From Hippea sp. KM1 (GTDB taxonomy: Bacteria; Campylobacterota_A; Desulfurellia; Desulfurellales; Hippeaceae): DNA of 64,000 bases. The notes under the pieces are model-generated. The model was not told where the DNA came from. It did not search any database and saw only the letters and a program-made list of their open reading frames with translations. The position numbers were made by a program, and so were the translations under genes. How positions within the stretch are numbered: the first letter of the stretch is position 1; every line of letters starts with the position of its first letter. Positions 46,216-55,729 of this stretch are shown one piece after another. Location: positions 1,090,001-1,154,000 of the forward strand of contig NZ_JAFP01000001.1 in assembly GCF_000526195.1 (NCBI RefSeq). Reading direction: 5' to 3'.

Positions 46216-47415
46216 ATGGCAAATATCTATCCGTTTAAGGGTATTCTATACAAGGAAGACTTAAGAAAGGCATCCGTAATGGCGCCGCCTTACGATGTTA
46301 TAAGCGATGAGTACAGAGCCAAGCTTAACAAAAACAATCCATACAATGTGGTTAGATTGACGCTTCCTGAGGTATACGACAAGGCAAAAGAGTATTTAGA
46401 TAATTGGCTCGATGAGGGGATACTTAAGTTTGACAGCGACTGTTGCTTTTACGGCTATACCTGCGATTATGAATTTGACGGCAAAAAGAGGCAGCTTAAA
46501 GGCATACTTGCAGCACTCAAGCTTGAGGAGTTTGGAAAACACATAAGGCCACACGAGAAAACGCTTAAAGGGCCCAAGATCGACAGATTCAACCTCATAA
46601 CAACCACAAATGCGAGCTTCTGCCCTATTATGGGTTTGTATGACAAAAGCCATACCATAAGGGAGCATCTAAGCAAGGCCTCAAGCAAAAAGCCTATATT
46701 TGAAGCCACATTTGAAGGCCAGCTCCACAGGTTGTTCAAGATTACAGACAAAGAGGCAATAAAGGCCATAGAAGAGGACTTCTCCAACAAGATAGTTATC
46801 ATCGCAGACGGGCACCACAGATACGAAACGGCGTTGATGATCAAAAAGCATTACAACGAGCAGGGCATCAAGGAGGGCGGATTTGATTACATAATGATAC
46901 TGCTTGTTGAGGCAGAGGATGGCGGATTGAGCCTCGGGGCTATACACAGATTGATAAAGAAACTAAACGATTTAGACTCGTTTATAGGGAAACTTAAGGA
47001 GTATTTCCAGATAGAAGAAGGCAGAAACCCCTCTGCCGATTTCATCATGTATACAGACAAGAGGTTCTATTCCCTGACACTGAAGGGCAAAAGACAAAAG
47101 GGGATACTAAACAGCCTCGATTCAAAGGTCTTTGAGGATGTAGTCTATAAGGGCATACTGAAACTGACCGATGAGGATATAAAGAATCAAACCGTATCCG
47201 GCTATGCCCATTCAGAGGAAGAACTCATAGAGCTTGTGGACAAACAGAAGGCAAAGGTGGGTTTTATTCTAAAACCCATGAGTTTCGAACAGCTCGTAAA
47301 AATCACAGAAGAAGGCCTGACCGTCCCGCAGAAATCGACATTCTTCTATCCAAAGATACCCTCAGGCCTTGTGGGGTATCACTTTAGAAGCATTGAGGGG
47401 TGCCTTGATGTTTGA
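46216..47415 (+). CDS. DUF1015 family protein
   Basis: 399-residue cytoplasmic protein of the widespread DUF1015 family. It opens with ANIYPFKGILYKEDLRKASVMAPPYDVIS and has NPYNVVRLTLPE, the conserved IIADGHHRYETAL and, near the C-terminus, QKSTFFYPKIPSGLVGY. Members were once linked to serine metabolism or HipA-like folds, but the function is unproven. The ribosome-binding site is GAAGGAG. It overlaps queD by 8 bp. Confidence 0.88.
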   Translation: MANIYPFKGILYKEDLRKASVMAPPYDVISDEYRAKLNKNNPYNVVRLTLPEVYDKAKEYLDNWLDEGILKFDSDCCFYGYTCDYEFDGKKRQLKGILAALKLEEFGKHIRPHEKTLKGPKIDRFNLITTTNASFCPIMGLYDKSHTIREHLSKASSKKPIFEATFEGQLHRLFKITDKEAIKAIEEDFSNKIVIIADGHHRYETALMIKKHYNEQGIKEGGFDYIMILLVEAEDGGLSLGAIHRLIKKLNDLDSFIGKLKEYFQIEEGRNPSADFIMYTDKRFYSLTLKGKRQKGILNSLDSKVFEDVVYKGILKLTDEDIKNQTVSGYAHSEEELIELVDKQKAKVGFILKPMSFEQLVKITEEGLTVPQKSTFFYPKIPSGLVGYHFRSIEGCLDV

Positions 47416-47785
47416 AATCACCATAACAGACGATTTTGCAGCGGCGCACAGGTTAAACAATTACAACGGGGCCTGCGAGAATCTGCATGGCCACAACTTC
47501 ATTGTTGAGGTAAGTGTTGTATGCGACAAACTCGACAAGGCCTACATAGCCATAGATTTCAAAGAACTAAAGGCCATTACAAAAGGGATACTGTCTAAAT
47601 TAGACCACAGATACCTAAACGAATTAGAACCATTCAAAAGCACAAACCCGACATCGGAGATGATAGCAAAATACATATTCGATGAGTTAAAGAAAGCCCT
47701 AACTGGCAAAGACTGCAAGCCATCAAGGGTCTCTGTATACGAATCCCTCAAGGCAAAAGCCACATACTCAGAGATCAATAGATGA
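47408..47785 (+). CDS. queD: 6-carboxy-tetrahydropterin synthase (QueD)
   Basis: Second step of queuosine synthesis. About 125 residues. The Zn-binding histidines are in FAAAHRL and NLHGHNFIVEV, the catalytic Cys in GACENLHG, and the late Glu in SVYESLKAKATY. I placed the start at the ATG at 47408, preceded by GAGGGG; the frame is open further upstream, within DUF1015. Its 3' end overlaps the convergent tonB stop by 11 bp. Confidence 0.93.
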   Translation: MFEITITDDFAAAHRLNNYNGACENLHGHNFIVEVSVVCDKLDKAYIAIDFKELKAITKGILSKLDHRYLNELEPFKSTNPTSEMIAKYIFDELKKALTGKDCKPSRVSVYESLKAKATYSEINR

Positions 47786-48617
47786 AATAGTTGCTCAGTT
47801 TGTATTCAAAGGTGGCATAGATGTTTAAGACATCTATGCCCAACCGTTTTGGCAAAGGCGCAAACGGCGATGCATCCCTAACAGCCTGCAATGCGGCATC
47901 ATCAAGCACGGGATAGCCGCTTGAGCGTATAAGCTTTAATCTAACCAACCGACCGTTTTTATCTATGCTAAACAGAATCAATAAGGCGCCCTGCTGGCCT
48001 GTCTGAATGGCTTTATTGGGATACACCCAGACAGCCTGTATCTTGTTTTTCAGCTTTGCCATATAGGATGCATACTTTAGCTGTTGCGTTCCTATACTTA
48101 TTGTGGCCTCTCTTTTGGCGTTTTTGTATTCATACTGGCTGGATGTGCCCGAAGCAAAACCACTCTTCTTGTTTAATACACCCTCTCTAAACAGGCCGCC
48201 CTTTATCTTTACGATATTGCTCTTTTTCTGCCTATTTATGCCAGAGGATTCCTTTTTTTGCCTTGATGGTTTCTTAAAAACTGTCTTATGTTCTATCCTA
48301 TTTTTTGATACCCTGGGTTTTACGGATCGGGACTTTGCCTGGCCAAGCGGTATTTTCTCCTGTTTCGAATAGACCCGCGCCACACCCTTGCGTTGTATAT
48401 TCGCCGCTATCTTGTGTTTTTCTTGGCTCTGACTCTTCTGTTTTACTGCCTTTTTGGGCTCTGGCAGGCTAACAACATCAACAAACACCTGCTCAGGCGG
48501 CTTTGGAATCGGGAGTTCTTTCGGTTTTAAAAGCATAAATAAAACAAAAAACAAAGCGGCATGGAGAAAAACGGAAAACGCTATAGATAAAAAAACAGAC
48601 CATCTAAACTTCTTCAT
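47775..48617 (-). CDS. tonB: TonB-family energy transducer
   Basis: 280-residue inner-membrane protein that passes proton-motive energy to outer-membrane receptors. The N-terminal anchor (about 8-30, SVFLSIAFSVFLHAALFFVLF) includes the conserved His. A long basic Pro/Lys/Gln linker crosses the periplasm. The C-terminal TonB domain is GALLILFSIDKNGRLVRLKLIRSSGYPVLDDAALQAVRDASPFAPLP, where the family patterns are clear. No exbB/exbD genes are adjacent. Confidence 0.92.
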   Translation of the reverse strand: MKKFRWSVFLSIAFSVFLHAALFFVLFMLLKPKELPIPKPPEQVFVDVVSLPEPKKAVKQKSQSQEKHKIAANIQRKGVARVYSKQEKIPLGQAKSRSVKPRVSKNRIEHKTVFKKPSRQKKESSGINRQKKSNIVKIKGGLFREGVLNKKSGFASGTSSQYEYKNAKREATISIGTQQLKYASYMAKLKNKIQAVWVYPNKAIQTGQQGALLILFSIDKNGRLVRLKLIRSSGYPVLDDAALQAVRDASPFAPLPKRLGIDVLNIYATFEYKLSNYFIY

Positions 48618-48624
48618 CGAAGAG

Positions 48625-48653
48625 AATATATAACCAAACGGTTTAATTTACAA
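48625..48653 (-). promoter_or_regulatory. Promoter of tonB
   Basis: Minus-strand TTGTAA, 17 bp, TATATT in the 42-bp gap between the panE stop and the tonB start. The predicted transcription start lies very close to the ATG. Confidence 0.6.
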
Positions 48654-48659
48654 GAAAAG

Positions 48660-49598
48660 CTAAGGCTCTATAGCCTTGATAAGCTCAACAATAAACTCAT
48701 TATAAGGCGTTGGAATGCCCTTATCCTTTCCAAGTCTAACCACAATACCGTTTAGCGAATCTATCTCGGTCTTTTGCAAATTCTCTATATCCTGCAACAT
48801 GGATGAACGATGGGTGTATGTTAAGGGTATCAGCTTTGAGTAAAACACATCCTTATATTCGGCAGCGCTTTTGAAGAATGTCTCATAGCCGTAAGCATGC
48901 ATAACATCAAATATCTCATCGATGATTCTGTCCATGATCCTCTTTGTCTGGGGCTTTTCGGCCAATTTTCCATATTCTGTCCTCAAGATAGCACCCAACG
49001 GGTTTAAGGCACAGTTGTAAAGGAGTTTTGCCCACAGATGCTTATCCACCTCCTCAGAAACCACAGCATCGAATCCGCCCCTATTCAGGGCATCAACAAC
49101 CCCCTGGGTCTGACTTGATAGCTCTTTTTTAAAGATGTTGCCCAAAACCATCTTATCTGCATGCACTGTAATTTCAACCTCATTGGGCGATTTCCTGTAA
49201 AAACCGGTGATTATACGAGCTGAAAAAACCCTCTCCTTAAAAAAACACCCCTCAAATCGCTCGGCATTGCCCCATCCATTTTGAACAACGAGCAGGCGGG
49301 TATTTTTAAGCCTATCCTTAACCCTGCACAGCTCAAAAGCCACCCTATCGTTTACATAGGTTTTTGTCGTTATCAAAACCCAATCGAACGAATCATCTAT
49401 CTCATCAAATCCCTTAATTAAATCGTATTGACCACGCCCAAAGGCAAACTCGCCGAATATGCCGTTTACCTTAAAGCCCCTTTGCAGGTAATCAAAACTC
49501 CTTTTTGTGGAAAACAGGCACACATCCTGACCTGCATTCAACAGGAATGCAGAAAGACCCAATCCCACACCGCCGCTGCCTATAACCAAAAACCTCAT
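48660..49598 (-). CDS. panE: 2-dehydropantoate 2-reductase (ketopantoate reductase)
   Basis: NADPH-dependent reduction of ketopantoate to pantoate. 312 residues. The Rossmann motif is FLVIGSGGVGLGLSAFLL. The catalytic Lys is in VDKHLWAKLLYNCALNPLGA, and a late Ser/Asp pair lies in SSMLQDI. It is the last gene of the pan operon, overlapping DUF4387 by 4 bp. It completes aspartate/ketoisovalerate to pantothenate with panB, panC and panD upstream. Confidence 0.93.
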   Translation of the reverse strand: MRFLVIGSGGVGLGLSAFLLNAGQDVCLFSTKRSFDYLQRGFKVNGIFGEFAFGRGQYDLIKGFDEIDDSFDWVLITTKTYVNDRVAFELCRVKDRLKNTRLLVVQNGWGNAERFEGCFFKERVFSARIITGFYRKSPNEVEITVHADKMVLGNIFKKELSSQTQGVVDALNRGGFDAVVSEEVDKHLWAKLLYNCALNPLGAILRTEYGKLAEKPQTKRIMDRIIDEIFDVMHAYGYETFFKSAAEYKDVFYSKLIPLTYTHRSSMLQDIENLQKTEIDSLNGIVVRLGKDKGIPTPYNEFIVELIKAIEP

Positions 49599-49885
49599 AT
49601 CTCTACATCCAATAGGGGTATATAGAAATTAGCGCCCAAACAATCCGTATCCGTCAAAGAACCTGCAGCCGAATCCCTCAAGAACGACACCTTTAGGGTA
49701 TTAATACCGTCGCACTCAAAATACCTCAAATCATCCCTATTGTAAAGCCTTTTGAAGAAATCCTCATTCAGCTTGAGTTTGGCCTTTTTGTAAACCTCTT
49801 CGTCCTTAAATACAATATCTATCGTTATATGCCAAACACCGGCATTCTTGCTCCTTAAAACACTTACAGCCTCTTTCAACCTCAA
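49595..49885 (-). CDS. DUF4387 family protein (AtuA partner)
   Basis: 96-residue protein recognisable as DUF4387 by LRSKNAGVWHITIDIVFKDEE and DTDCLGANFYIPLLDVEI. DUF4387 is almost always encoded beside an AtuA/DUF1446 protein, as here, and may be its small subunit. The start appears to be TTG at 49885, overlapping the AtuA stop, with GGAG eight bases upstream. Function unknown. Confidence 0.8.
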   Translation of the reverse strand: MRLKEAVSVLRSKNAGVWHITIDIVFKDEEVYKKAKLKLNEDFFKRLYNRDDLRYFECDGINTLKVSFLRDSAAGSLTDTDCLGANFYIPLLDVEI

Positions 49886-51216
49886 AGCTCTATCTCCTCT
49901 ATATAAAACCTATCCTCAATCTTCTCATCCTCTGCTATATGATACACACTAAATTCATACACACCGCCCACATCTATCTCAGCCGGCGAATACGGAAAAG
50001 CCACATTGGCGCCTGTTGCTATCCTGCCCTTGTAATCATAATGCTGCAGATGGGCCTTCACAACGGAACAGACCCTATGGGCAAACCTCTGATCCTCAGC
50101 AACAACATCCACAATCAAGCCTACCTCATGAAGATTACTATCAAACTCAAAGCTCCCCAAGACGCCGTTTTTGCCGTATTGCCTAAAGGTTAAGCTAAAT
50201 CCATCACCAAACTCACTTGCCGCCCTATCCCTAACATCATCAAGTATACCATCAAGCTGAGCTATCATATCGGGGTTTCTTATGCCCATTATGGCTATCG
50301 TTCTATATCCAGAGAACCTGGCACCCTCAAGCTTAAAGCTCTTTTTGCTCTTTTCCTTCCATTCTGCACCGTAAATCCTAACCGTCCTTTGGTCATACTC
50401 CTCATAAACGGCATTGTTCAAAAATAGCGTCCCATCTGGCTCCTCTATAACATACGGGTCTGTGTTTTCATAAAGCGAATGTGCTAAAGCCGACGACGGT
50501 GTGCATCTCCTAACTGGATTGGGCGGCCTTAAATAGAAGGCATCATCATCAACAAAACCTAAAAGGGCATCAGACGGGCTTGCCGGTTTTGCGCATAAAG
50601 CCCCACATTCGATAATCTTTGACATATGCCACACCAAAGCAGGATCATAACCCTTAAGGAGTGGATATGCAGCATAGATGGATGCATCCGTCGCCCTGCC
50701 TGCAACAATCAAATCCGCCCCCATCTTCAAGGCCTCAATAAACTTAGAAACACCCATCTGGGCAACTATGTGTGTTGAGGAGAGTATATCCTCCTCATTG
50801 AGTTCTGGATTGCCCTCATAGCTTTTAATCTTACCCTCTCTTAAAAGTGATAGCACATACTCCTTATCAAGCTCAGAATGTATTACTGCCACCTTAAGAT
50901 GGAGATTGTTGTCCCTTGCTATGTCCCTAACAACCTCCATAAACCCATCAAGGTGAACATCGGCCCCTGCATAGCCAGCAGAACCAACAATAAAGGGGAT
51001 TCCCCTTTTTGAAGCCTCAATCAATGGATACTCTAAATCGTTGCGGGTTGCCTGATAGTTGGCCTTCATGCTCCCAGAACCCAGAAAGAACGGACCTGAA
51101 TCGATAGAACCTGCATCCACACCGATATAATCGATATCCTCTGCTATAGCCCTATCAAAGGACTCCTTGTTATAGCCATAACCCAACTGCCCCATCAAAG
51201 AGAGCGCTTTCAGCAT
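49882..51216 (-). CDS. AtuA-like (DUF1446) acyclic-terpene-utilisation-family protein
   Basis: 444-residue protein of the AtuA/DUF1446 family. It begins KALSLMGQLGYGYNKESFDRAI and has VDAGSIDSGPFFLGSGS, HSELDKEYVL, IVAGRATDASIYAAYPLL, ECGALCAKPASPSD and NPVRRCTPSSALAHSLYEN. In Pseudomonas AtuA is tied to citronellol/geraniol catabolism, but the family is broad and biochemically unproven. Here it sits inside a pantothenate operon with its DUF4387 partner. Confidence 0.85.
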   Translation of the reverse strand: MLKALSLMGQLGYGYNKESFDRAIAEDIDYIGVDAGSIDSGPFFLGSGSMKANYQATRNDLEYPLIEASKRGIPFIVGSAGYAGADVHLDGFMEVVRDIARDNNLHLKVAVIHSELDKEYVLSLLREGKIKSYEGNPELNEEDILSSTHIVAQMGVSKFIEALKMGADLIVAGRATDASIYAAYPLLKGYDPALVWHMSKIIECGALCAKPASPSDALLGFVDDDAFYLRPPNPVRRCTPSSALAHSLYENTDPYVIEEPDGTLFLNNAVYEEYDQRTVRIYGAEWKEKSKKSFKLEGARFSGYRTIAIMGIRNPDMIAQLDGILDDVRDRAASEFGDGFSLTFRQYGKNGVLGSFEFDSNLHEVGLIVDVVAEDQRFAHRVCSVVKAHLQHYDYKGRIATGANVAFPYSPAEIDVGGVYEFSVYHIAEDEKIEDRFYIEEIEL

Positions 51217-51582
51217 TTACATACCTCTATGTTGCTCAACTATCCTGTTGTTGTCATCCACTATAACAATGTGTGGCTGATACCCATCAAGCTTTTCTTC
51301 CTCCATCATGCCAAAGGCGGCTATGATTATCTTGTCACCCACGGCCACCTTCCTTGCAGCCGCACCGTTTAGACATATAACACCGCTGCCGCGCTTGCCC
51401 TTTATCGTATAGGTCTGAAAGCGCTCACCGTTGTCTATGTTCCAGATATGAACCAGCTCAAACTCCCTCATATTGGCAGCTTCCATCAGATCCTCATCGA
51501 TCGTTATGCTGCCAACATAGTTTAAATCGGCCTCTGTCACCGTTGCCCTGTGAATCTTACCAATCAAAACTTCCCTCAACAT
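51217..51582 (-). CDS. panD: Aspartate 1-decarboxylase
   Basis: Pyruvoyl enzyme that makes beta-alanine. 121 residues. The self-cleavage site Gly24-Ser25 lies in [10 protein letters not shown], which would give the pyruvoyl group on the alpha chain. [27 protein letters not shown] and [14 protein letters not shown] complete the family pattern. Its stop lies directly next to the AtuA start. Confidence 0.97.
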   Translation of the reverse strand: MLREVLIGKIHRATVTEADLNYVGSITIDEDLMEAANMREFELVHIWNIDNGERFQTYTIKGKRGSGVICLNGAAARKVAVGDKIIIAAFGMMEEEKLDGYQPHIVIVDDNNRIVEQHRGM

Positions 51583-51607
51583 CTATTCAAACCTCCAAAC
51601 ACTTTTT

Positions 51608-52450
51608 TCAAAACCACATGTTATCAATGAGTCTTGTTGAACCCAAAAATACAGCCAAAGAGACAAGCGTATCGCCATCCTTGACCTCATTTATAGGCTC
51701 AAGACTGCTTAAGCTATTTACGCTTATGTAATCTATCCTCGCAAGCGGATACTCTTTTATAACCCTTTCCATCTCATTTTTGATTGCCTGCGCATCCTTT
51801 TCTCCATTCTCTATAAGCTCTTTGGCCCTCAACAGGGCTCTATACAAACACACCGCCTGCCTTCTTTCCTCTTCATTGAGGTATTTATTACGGGAACTCA
51901 ACGCAAGCCCATCGCTCTCCCTTACAATGGGCATACCCACTATCTCTATATCCATATTGAGGTCCTTGACCATCCTCTTTATGACTATCAACTGCTGGGC
52001 ATCCTTTTTGCCGAAATACGCCCTGTGGGGTTTTGTTATATTAAACAGCTTTGCAACGACGGTCGTAACCCCCCTAAAGTGCGTCGGCCTGCTCTTGCCC
52101 TCAAGCACCCTGGTTAGCTTATCGACCTCCACATAGGTCTGGAATCCATCGGGATACATATCCTCCACGGAAGGATAAAAGACAAAATCAACCCCTTCCC
52201 CCTCCAGCAGAGCCTCATCCCTTTCTATATCCCTCGGATACCTATCCAGATCCTCATTGGGCGCAAACTGAAGCGGATTTACAAATATACTGACAAACAC
52301 CACATCGTTGTCCTCTTTGGCCCTCCTAACAAGCGACAAATGGCCCTCATGCAGATAGCCCATCGTAGGCACAAAGCCTATCCTTTTGCCCCATTCCCTG
52401 TATTTATTGGCAATGGCCTGCATCTCTAAGGCAGAATGAACCACCCTCAT
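51608..52450 (-). CDS. panC: Pantothenate synthetase
   Basis: ATP-dependent ligation of pantoate and beta-alanine. 280 residues. The HIGH-like motif is GYLHEGHLSLVRRA; VFVSIFVNPLQFAPNEDLDRYPRD, YFGKKDAQQLIVIKRM and LALSSRNKYL are all present. It lies between panB and panD in the operon. Confidence 0.97.
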   Translation of the reverse strand: MRVVHSALEMQAIANKYREWGKRIGFVPTMGYLHEGHLSLVRRAKEDNDVVFVSIFVNPLQFAPNEDLDRYPRDIERDEALLEGEGVDFVFYPSVEDMYPDGFQTYVEVDKLTRVLEGKSRPTHFRGVTTVVAKLFNITKPHRAYFGKKDAQQLIVIKRMVKDLNMDIEIVGMPIVRESDGLALSSRNKYLNEEERRQAVCLYRALLRAKELIENGEKDAQAIKNEMERVIKEYPLARIDYISVNSLSSLEPINEVKDGDTLVSLAVFLGSTRLIDNMWF

Positions 52451-52459
52451 ATTAGCACC

Positions 52460-53254
52460 TCATAGGTAAGAATGTTCATCGGTCGGAAACTCTCCGTTTT
52501 TGACCTCTTTTATGTATTCTTTTATACCATCAACAGCGTCCTTTTTGAGATGGGCATACCTCTTTACGAACTTCGGCTTGAAATCATCAAACAGGCCCAG
52601 CATATCGTGGAATACCAGCACCTGCCCATCTGTATGAACGCCCGCGCCTATGCCAATGGTTGGCACCTTGACGGATTCTGTAATCTCTCTGGCAAGCTGT
52701 TTTGGAACAGACTCAAGCACTATCGAAAAGACGCCGGCCTCTTGCAAGAACCTTGCATCCTCCTTGATCTTATTTGCTTCAGCCTCATCCTTGCCCCTGG
52801 CCTTGTATGAACCAAAAATGTTTATCGACTGCGGTGTCAATCCCAGATGACCCATCACGGGTATACCTGCTGCCACAATGCTGTTTATTGTAGGCACAAA
52901 CTCCCTTCCACCTTCAAGCTTAACCGCATCGCAGCCGGTCTCCTTTAATATTCTGCCAGCGTTCCTTACAGCCTCAACATAGTCAGCCTGATAACTCATA
53001 AACGGCATATCCACAACGATTAACGCATTCCTTACCCCCTGGCGCACCATCTTTGCATGGTAAATCATCTCATCAACCGTCACAGGTATGGTTGAGTTCT
53101 TACCCTGCATAACCATAGCCAGGGAATCGCCCACCAGTATAATATCGATACCGGCCTCATCTGCAATTCGAGCAGATGTATAATCGTATGCCGTTATCAT
53201 GGTGATCTTCTCTTTTGCCTTCATCTCCTTAATCTTAGGAACGGTAATAGCCAT
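52460..53254 (-). CDS. panB: Ketopantoate hydroxymethyltransferase
   Basis: Transfers a hydroxymethyl group from 5,10-methylene-THF to ketoisovalerate. 264 residues. MITAYDYTSARIADEAGIDIILVGDSLAMVM contains the metal-binding Asp; VKLEGG, GHLGLTPQSIN and IGIGAGVHTDGQVLVFHD complete the signature. It is the first gene of the pan operon, directly downstream of the structured leader at 53278-53371. Confidence 0.97.
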   Translation of the reverse strand: MAITVPKIKEMKAKEKITMITAYDYTSARIADEAGIDIILVGDSLAMVMQGKNSTIPVTVDEMIYHAKMVRQGVRNALIVVDMPFMSYQADYVEAVRNAGRILKETGCDAVKLEGGREFVPTINSIVAAGIPVMGHLGLTPQSINIFGSYKARGKDEAEANKIKEDARFLQEAGVFSIVLESVPKQLAREITESVKVPTIGIGAGVHTDGQVLVFHDMLGLFDDFKPKFVKRYAHLKKDAVDGIKEYIKEVKNGEFPTDEHSYL

Positions 53255-53277
53255 AAAAAAACCCCCTTTTTACAAAT

Positions 53278-53319
53278 AAAAAAAGCCTGAAAATACACCC
53301 ACCCGGTGCATCTTCAGGC
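53278..53319 (-). terminator. Long leader hairpin plus U-tract before panB (attenuator; second pan-like hairpin)
   Basis: On the minus strand a 7-bp stem GCCTGAA/TTCAGGC is followed by a 2-nt internal loop (GA/TT) and a 6-bp upper stem closed by a short loop, then seven T. As a terminator it could end the folK transcript or attenuate panB. It contains the sequence GAAGA also found in the hairpin at 53341-53371. Confidence 0.75.
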
Positions 53320-53340
53320 CATTTGAATCGCTTTTATGGT

Positions 53341-53371
53341 GGCTCAAAGCCCCGATCTGGGGTCTTCTGCC
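53341..53371 (-). promoter_or_regulatory. Candidate pan RNA motif hairpin upstream of panB
   Basis: Minus-strand hairpin: outer stem GGC/GCC, an internal loop, stem AAG/CUU, a single bulged A, then CCCC/GGGG closed by AGAUC. The pan RNA motif (a published candidate cis-regulatory RNA upstream of panB/C/D) is a hairpin with conserved bulged adenosines, often in tandem. This hairpin and the next share GAAGA at the bulge. Assignment is from remembered description, not a covariance search. Confidence 0.55.
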
Positions 53372-53397
53372 TATTAACAACAAATAAGATACCCCTT

Positions 53398-53880
53398 TTA
53401 GCAGGTCTTGAGGTGCTGATTGCCTTCAAGCCTGCCCTTGAGTTCTTCCAAGCTCAAACCGTTAAGCCTTAGATGCGCCCCCAAATCCAAAAGAGGCACG
53501 ATCACAAAAAGCCTCTCGGCCGCCCACCTATGGGGAAGCCACAGCTGCTTGGTTTTTAGCATTATATTGCGATAGGCAACTATGTCAACATCAACGGTGC
53601 GCGGTCCCCATTTAAATTTCTTATTTCTGCCTAATTTCTTTTCTATCTGTTTAGCAAGCCTAAGTAATTCATAAGGTTTTAAATGTGTATTAACCTTTAA
53701 CGCCATGTTGCAAAAATTCTTTTGCCTCTCATACCCCCACGGTTCGCTATTGTAAAATTTAGAGCAGGCCACCACTGAGAGGCGCCTTTTCAAATAGGCA
53801 ACGGCCAATCTTAAGTTTTTCTTTCTGTTGCCCACATTACTCCCTATCGACAGATAGACCCACCGATTAAACGGCCGCAC
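53398..53880 (-). CDS. folK: 2-amino-4-hydroxy-6-hydroxymethyldihydropteridine pyrophosphokinase
   Basis: Folate-pathway kinase of 160 residues. It has [61 protein letters not shown] (the RxxxxxRxxDxDI signature) and [16 protein letters not shown]. The start is GTG at 53880, overlapping the dapL end. Folate synthesis feeds methylene-THF to PanB just downstream, though the terminator hairpin separates them. Confidence 0.94.
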   Translation of the reverse strand: MRPFNRWVYLSIGSNVGNRKKNLRLAVAYLKRRLSVVACSKFYNSEPWGYERQKNFCNMALKVNTHLKPYELLRLAKQIEKKLGRNKKFKWGPRTVDVDIVAYRNIMLKTKQLWLPHRWAAERLFVIVPLLDLGAHLRLNGLSLEELKGRLEGNQHLKTC

Positions 53881-55024
53881 TCCTTATCCTCTCAACGGCC
53901 TCTTCTATCCTTGGATTGGTTATGCTTATCCTAAAATAGCCCTCACCCGCATCGCCGAAGCCGTTTCCAGGCGTTACAACGATGCCTTTTTCCTGCAGAA
54001 GCTTCTTGGTGAATTCAGCAGAGCTAAAGCCCTCTGGCACCTTAACCCAGAAATAGAATGTCGCCTTTGGTGTGTTAAACTCAAAACCGGCCTTGTTTAG
54101 GGCCTCTGCCATCTGATCCCTTCTTTTCTGGAATATCTTTATTATCTCAGAGTTCAGGCGCTCTGCATTATCCAGCGCATACGCACCTGCAACCTGAATG
54201 GCCTGAAATATGCCTGAGTCTATATTGGTTTTCACCTTACCCAGGGCAGCAATGACATCCCTATTGCCCACAGCAAAGCCTATCCTCCAGCCGGTCATGT
54301 TGAATGTCTTTGAAAGCGAGTGAAACTCTATGCCCACATCCTTTGCCCCTTCGACCTCTAAAAAGCTGATGGGTTTATAGCCGTCATAGCAGATCTCAGA
54401 ATAGGCATTGTCGCTTGCAACAATAAAATCATACTCCTTTGCAAGCTCAACAACCCTTTTATAAAAACCCTCATCGGCAACGGCTGAAGTGGGATTATTG
54501 GGATAGCCCAAAAACATCAACTTTGTCTTTTTAAGAACATCCTCATCGATGCTATCAAGGTCAATTAAAAAGCCGTTCTCCTCCTTTAAGGGCATCTTAT
54601 AAACCTCTCCGCCGGCAAACATCACCGCCACCGGATATACAGGATACCCCGGATCAGGAACAAGCGCATAATCGGAAGGATTTATATAGGCCAAGGGGAG
54701 ATGGGCGATACCCTCCTTAGAACCTATAAGGCTTACCACCTCGCTTTCGGGGTCAAGCTCAACGCCAAACCTCCTTTTATACCAATTAGCAACAGCCTCC
54801 CTGAATTTCAACATACCCACATAGCTGGGGTATTGATGGTTTGCTGGATCCTCTATAGCCTTCTTTGCAACCTCAACAATTTCCTTTGGTGTGGGTATAT
54901 CCGGATCGCCTACACCAAGATCGATAATATCCACGCCCCTTTTTGCTACCTCTTCCTTGAGCCTATCGATTTCTGCAAACAGATAAGGCGGCAGTTGTTT
55001 TATCCTATCTGCTAACTTAACCAT
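53867..55024 (-). CDS. dapL: LL-diaminopimelate aminotransferase
   Basis: Makes LL-diaminopimelate directly from tetrahydrodipicolinate, bypassing DapD/DapE, for lysine and peptidoglycan. About 385 residues. It begins [24 protein letters not shown], typical of the DapL2-type group. [36 protein letters not shown] and the PLP lysine in [20 protein letters not shown] are seen. The ATG at 55024 follows GGGAGG and sits just past the YrdC stop. Confidence 0.92.
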   Translation of the reverse strand: MVKLADRIKQLPPYLFAEIDRLKEEVAKRGVDIIDLGVGDPDIPTPKEIVEVAKKAIEDPANHQYPSYVGMLKFREAVANWYKRRFGVELDPESEVVSLIGSKEGIAHLPLAYINPSDYALVPDPGYPVYPVAVMFAGGEVYKMPLKEENGFLIDLDSIDEDVLKKTKLMFLGYPNNPTSAVADEGFYKRVVELAKEYDFIVASDNAYSEICYDGYKPISFLEVEGAKDVGIEFHSLSKTFNMTGWRIGFAVGNRDVIAALGKVKTNIDSGIFQAIQVAGAYALDNAERLNSEIIKIFQKRRDQMAEALNKAGFEFNTPKATFYFWVKVPEGFSSAEFTKKLLQEKGIVVTPGNGFGDAGEGYFRISITNPRIEEAVERIRSAAV

Positions 55025-55026
55025 AA

Positions 55027-55605
55027 TCAACCTCCCATCATTCTCAGCTTTTCTATATTAAAGCCTTTTCTTAGAATATTAACCCTCCCCCCTTCAAGCT
55101 CTACAATTGTTGAGCTTACGCCCTTAACCTTACCGAGAACTATACCATCCACTCGATTTTTGTAAAGCCTTATAAGTTGAATGGGCAGGTTTACCTCCTT
55201 TGCATTGGAGATATTAGCACTTGTTGATGTGATAGGTTCAATAGAGCATACCTTTTTAAGAAACTCCGTATTGGCAAGCCTGAAGGCGGTCTTATGAAGA
55301 AAGGATGCCCACCACGGCAGATCAATCCTTGTTTTAATCACAACGCTAAAGCCGCTATCCAAAAGGAAGTTTAGCTTATCCTTATCGACATCACCTGCCA
55401 CATCCCATATGAATTCCTTATGGGCTATGACAATAAAGGGTTTATGCATGCTCCTTTTCTTGAAAAGATAGATCTTCTTGTTTGCCGCTCCACTGAACAG
55501 AAAAGCGCTAAAACCGTAAATCGTAAAAGCAGGGCAAACTATCACACCGCCGGCTTTAAGGAGCGCTATAGCAGGATTTGCTTCTTTCTCGCTTATGATT
55601 ATCAT
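55027..55605 (-). CDS. tsaC: Sua5/YciO/YrdC (TsaC-like) L-threonylcarbamoyladenylate synthase
   Basis: 192-residue YrdC-domain protein. The substrate-binding lysine/arginine motif is [13 protein letters not shown] (KxRxxxxP form), with TSTSANIS and [17 protein letters not shown]. It is a divergent form: the usual YGL is YGF and the N-terminal PTxT motif is PAFT. In t6A synthesis it works with TsaB (45642-46205). It is read with tRNA-Lys and tRNA-His just upstream. Confidence 0.85.
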   Translation of the reverse strand: MIIISEKEANPAIALLKAGGVIVCPAFTIYGFSAFLFSGAANKKIYLFKKRSMHKPFIVIAHKEFIWDVAGDVDKDKLNFLLDSGFSVVIKTRIDLPWWASFLHKTAFRLANTEFLKKVCSIEPITSTSANISNAKEVNLPIQLIRLYKNRVDGIVLGKVKGVSSTIVELEGGRVNILRKGFNIEKLRMMGG

Positions 55606-55628
55606 TCAGCGATTACCTTTAAAAAAGA

Positions 55629-55705
55629 TGGGGTGAGTAGTGGGACTTGAACCCACGGCCACCAGGGCCACAACCTGGTGCTCTGCCAACTGAGCTATAC
55701 TCACC
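55629..55705 (-). tRNA. tRNA-His (anticodon GTG)
   Basis: Acceptor GTGAGTA/TACTCAC with the extra G at -1 opposite discriminator C, diagnostic for tRNA-His. The loop TTGTGGC gives GTG. CCA is encoded. Confidence 0.96.
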
Positions 55706-55729
55706 ATAAGGAAAATAAAAAAAGAAAAA

